This document shows, piece by piece, positions 5,257 through 6,477 of a DNA stretch of 6,477 bases. The position numbers and the translations under genes were made by a program. The DNA comes from Pseudomonadota bacterium (lineage in GTDB: Bacteria > Pseudomonadota > Alphaproteobacteria > Azospirillales > Azospirillaceae): positions 1 through 6,477 of the forward strand of contig JAEZHQ010000512.1 in the NCBI GenBank assembly GCA_023416455.1. The letters run 5' to 3'. Numbering within the stretch: position 1 is the first letter of the stretch; each line of letters starts with the position of its first letter. The notes beneath the pieces were generated by a model. It saw only the letters and a list, made by a program, of their open reading frames with translations. It made no database searches and was not told the origin of the DNA.

Positions 5257-6378
5257 ATGATTCCGTCCGACGTCGTCGCCGCCGGCGACTATGAAGCGCA
5301 CGCCCGCTCCCGCATGGGGGAGAATGCCTGGGCCTACATTTCCGGCGGGTCCGACGACGAGCGGACCCTGCGGTGGAACAGCGAGGCCTTCGCCCGGCTG
5401 CGGCTGCGGGGACGGGCGCTGCCCGATGTGCGCGATGTCGACACCCGGGTGACCCTGTTCGGGCGGACGCTGGAGCACCCCATCCTGCTCGCCCCCGCCG
5501 CCTTCCACCGGCTGGTGCATCCCGACGGGGAGCTGGCCACGGCCCTTGGCGCGTCGGCCATGCAGGCGGGCTTCGTGGTCAGCACCCAGGCCAGCGTCAC
5601 GCTGGAGGCGATCGCCGCCCGCGCCTCCGCCCCCCTCTGGTTCCAGCTCTACGTCCAGTCCGACCGCGGCTTCACCGGCGCCCTGGTCCGGCGGGCCGAG
5701 GCGGCCGGCTATCAGGCGCTGGTGGTGACGGTGGACGCACCGGTCAGCCTGCGCAACCGCGAGCAGCGGGCGGGATTCCGCCTGCCGCCCGGCGTGGAGG
5801 CGGTGAACCTGCGCGGCCAGCCGGCGCCCCCGCCCGCCCGGGACGAGCGGGAGGCGCTGCGCAGCCTGCTGGCCGCCGCGGCGCGCTGGGAGGACATCGC
5901 CTGGCTGCGCGGCTTCACCACGCTGCCCATCCTGCTCAAGGGCATTCTCGATCCCGCGGACGCGGAGCGCGCCGTCGCCCATGGGGCGGACGGCATCATC
6001 GTCTCCAACCATGGGGGGCGGGTGCTCGACACCGTGCCGGCCAGCATCGAGGCCCTGCCGGCCGTCGCCGAGCGGGTGGCCGGGCGGGTGCCGGTGCTGA
6101 TGGACGGCGGCGTGCGCCGCGGCACCGACGTGGTGAAGGCGCTGGCGCTCGGCGCCTCGGCCGTGCTGGTCGGGCGGCCCTACCTCCATGCGCTGGCCGT
6201 CGGAGGCCCGGCCGGGGTGGCGCATCTGCTCAAGATCCTGCGCACCGAGCTGGAGGTCGCCATGGCGCTGACCGGCTGCCCGTCCCTCGCCCGCATCGAC
6301 CGCTCGGTCCTCTGGCCGGACCATGCCGGCCTTCCGAATCGCCCGCCCGCCCAGGGGAATCGGGTGAACGGTTTATGA
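5257..6378 (+). CDS. FMN-dependent alpha-hydroxy-acid dehydrogenase/oxidase (L-lactate dehydrogenase / glycolate oxidase family)
   Basis: This TIM-barrel flavoenzyme oxidises an L-2-hydroxy acid to the 2-oxo acid. The 373 residues carry the full active-site set of the family: Tyr27 (AYISGG), Tyr132 (WFQLYVQSDR, 128-137), Arg168 (LRNREQRAGF), Lys228 (LLKGI), and His252 with Arg255 in SNHGGR (250-255). FMN phosphate-binding blocks follow (LMDGGVRRGTD, ALGASAVLVGRPY). After SNHGGR it reads VLDT where many members have QLD, as I recall for a proteobacterial subgroup, so lactate should not be assumed as substrate. A GTG at 5170 opens the same frame, but ATG 5257 fits the family N-terminus (DYEAHARSRM) better; its ribosome site is weak. 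Conserved sequence ends near IDRSVLWPD. From 6352 the last eight codons (Q366 to L373) appear to come from an inserted IS end, so the original C-terminus is lost. The fold should be intact. Confidence 0.92.
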   Translation: MIPSDVVAAGDYEAHARSRMGENAWAYISGGSDDERTLRWNSEAFARLRLRGRALPDVRDVDTRVTLFGRTLEHPILLAPAAFHRLVHPDGELATALGASAMQAGFVVSTQASVTLEAIAARASAPLWFQLYVQSDRGFTGALVRRAEAAGYQALVVTVDAPVSLRNREQRAGFRLPPGVEAVNLRGQPAPPPARDEREALRSLLAAAARWEDIAWLRGFTTLPILLKGILDPADAERAVAHGADGIIVSNHGGRVLDTVPASIEALPAVAERVAGRVPVLMDGGVRRGTDVVKALALGASAVLVGRPYLHALAVGGPAGVAHLLKILRTELEVAMALTGCPSLARIDRSVLWPDHAGLPNRPPAQGNRVNGL

Positions 6379-6477
6379 GGCGATGAGGCTGGCGAGGAAG
6401 TCGTCGTCCCAGGCGGCAACCTTGCGGCGGACACGGAGTGAATCTTTTCCCGGTGCCCTTCGGATCAGATTGTGGGC
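6352..6477 (-). mobile_element. Terminal part of an insertion sequence, probably ISAs1 family (continues past the window)
   Basis: The stretch CAGGGGAATCGGGTGAACGG begins at 6352, 21 bases beyond the stop of a transposase-like C-terminus on the minus strand. A CAGGG-type tip close after the transposase stop is what I recall for ISAs1-like elements. From about 6400 onward (GAATCTTTTCC) composition is less GC-rich than the host genes. The opposite inverted repeat and the target duplication are outside the window, so the boundary is inferred. Confidence 0.6.
6373..6477 (-). CDS. Transposase C-terminus, ISAs1-like (partial)
   Basis: Only the last 34 residues and TAA (6373-6375) are visible; the rest lies beyond the right edge. 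The end reads AHNLIRRAPGKDSLRVRRK followed by VAAWDDDFLASLIAS. The pattern (hydrophobic)-NL-(hydrophobic), a basic KxSxRxRRK stretch, AxW-D-D-(aromatic)-L and a short tail matches my memory of ISAs1 / H-repeat-associated DDE transposase C-termini. The catalytic residues are not in view. Its stop overlaps the convergent flavoenzyme gene by six bases, as expected if the element landed in that gene's 3' end. Family assignment from 34 residues is tentative. Confidence 0.6.
   Translation of the reverse strand, partial: AHNLIRRAPGKDSLRVRRKVAAWDDDFLASLIAS

Noticed and set aside
5104..6324. A long minus-strand open frame opposite the flavoenzyme gene.
   Set aside because: It mirrors the plus-strand codons and has no motifs or ribosome site; the plus-strand protein has the complete active-site set.

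Overview
The window is a GC-rich (above 70% by eye), densely coded bacterial segment with strong G/C third-position bias. Composition, the LrhA-like LysR regulator, the alpha-hydroxy-acid oxidase subtype and an ISAs1-like transposase end fit an alphaproteobacterium, with Azospirillum or a relative as my best guess. That is an impression from memory, not a database result. Six coding regions are well supported and a seventh is cut by the right edge.

Layout: 1-1044 (+) is the C-terminal part of an uncharacterised protein that looks like an alpha/alpha-toroid (six-hairpin glycosidase-like) enzyme. It converges on 1093-1914 (-), a membrane-anchored HNH nuclease of the DUF1524 (GmrSD C-terminal) type. 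Then come a LysR-type regulator (2029-2928, -) and a divergent EamA/DMT-family exporter (3034-3987, +), sharing an AT-rich control region with two palindromes. The exporter converges with a 20-bp overlap on an NAD-dependent nucleotide-sugar epimerase (3968-4897, -). A 359-bp divergent intergenic region follows, holding a tight cluster of three DnaA-box-like 9-mers. Next is an FMN-dependent alpha-hydroxy-acid dehydrogenase/oxidase (5257-6378, +). Its last eight codons appear to be supplied by the end of an ISAs1-like insertion sequence (from 6352) whose transposase C-terminus runs off the window (6373-6477, -).

Functionally this looks like unlinked accessory metabolism rather than one pathway. 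The only clear regulatory pair is the LysR gene with the exporter. The epimerase and the possible glycosidase-like protein may both touch surface polysaccharide, but they are not in one operon. I see no CRISPR array, no rRNA or tRNA gene, and no multi-gene defence system. The features most worth a second look are the DnaA-box cluster, the IS-gene junction, the tethered HNH nuclease and the palindromic LysR/EamA control region.
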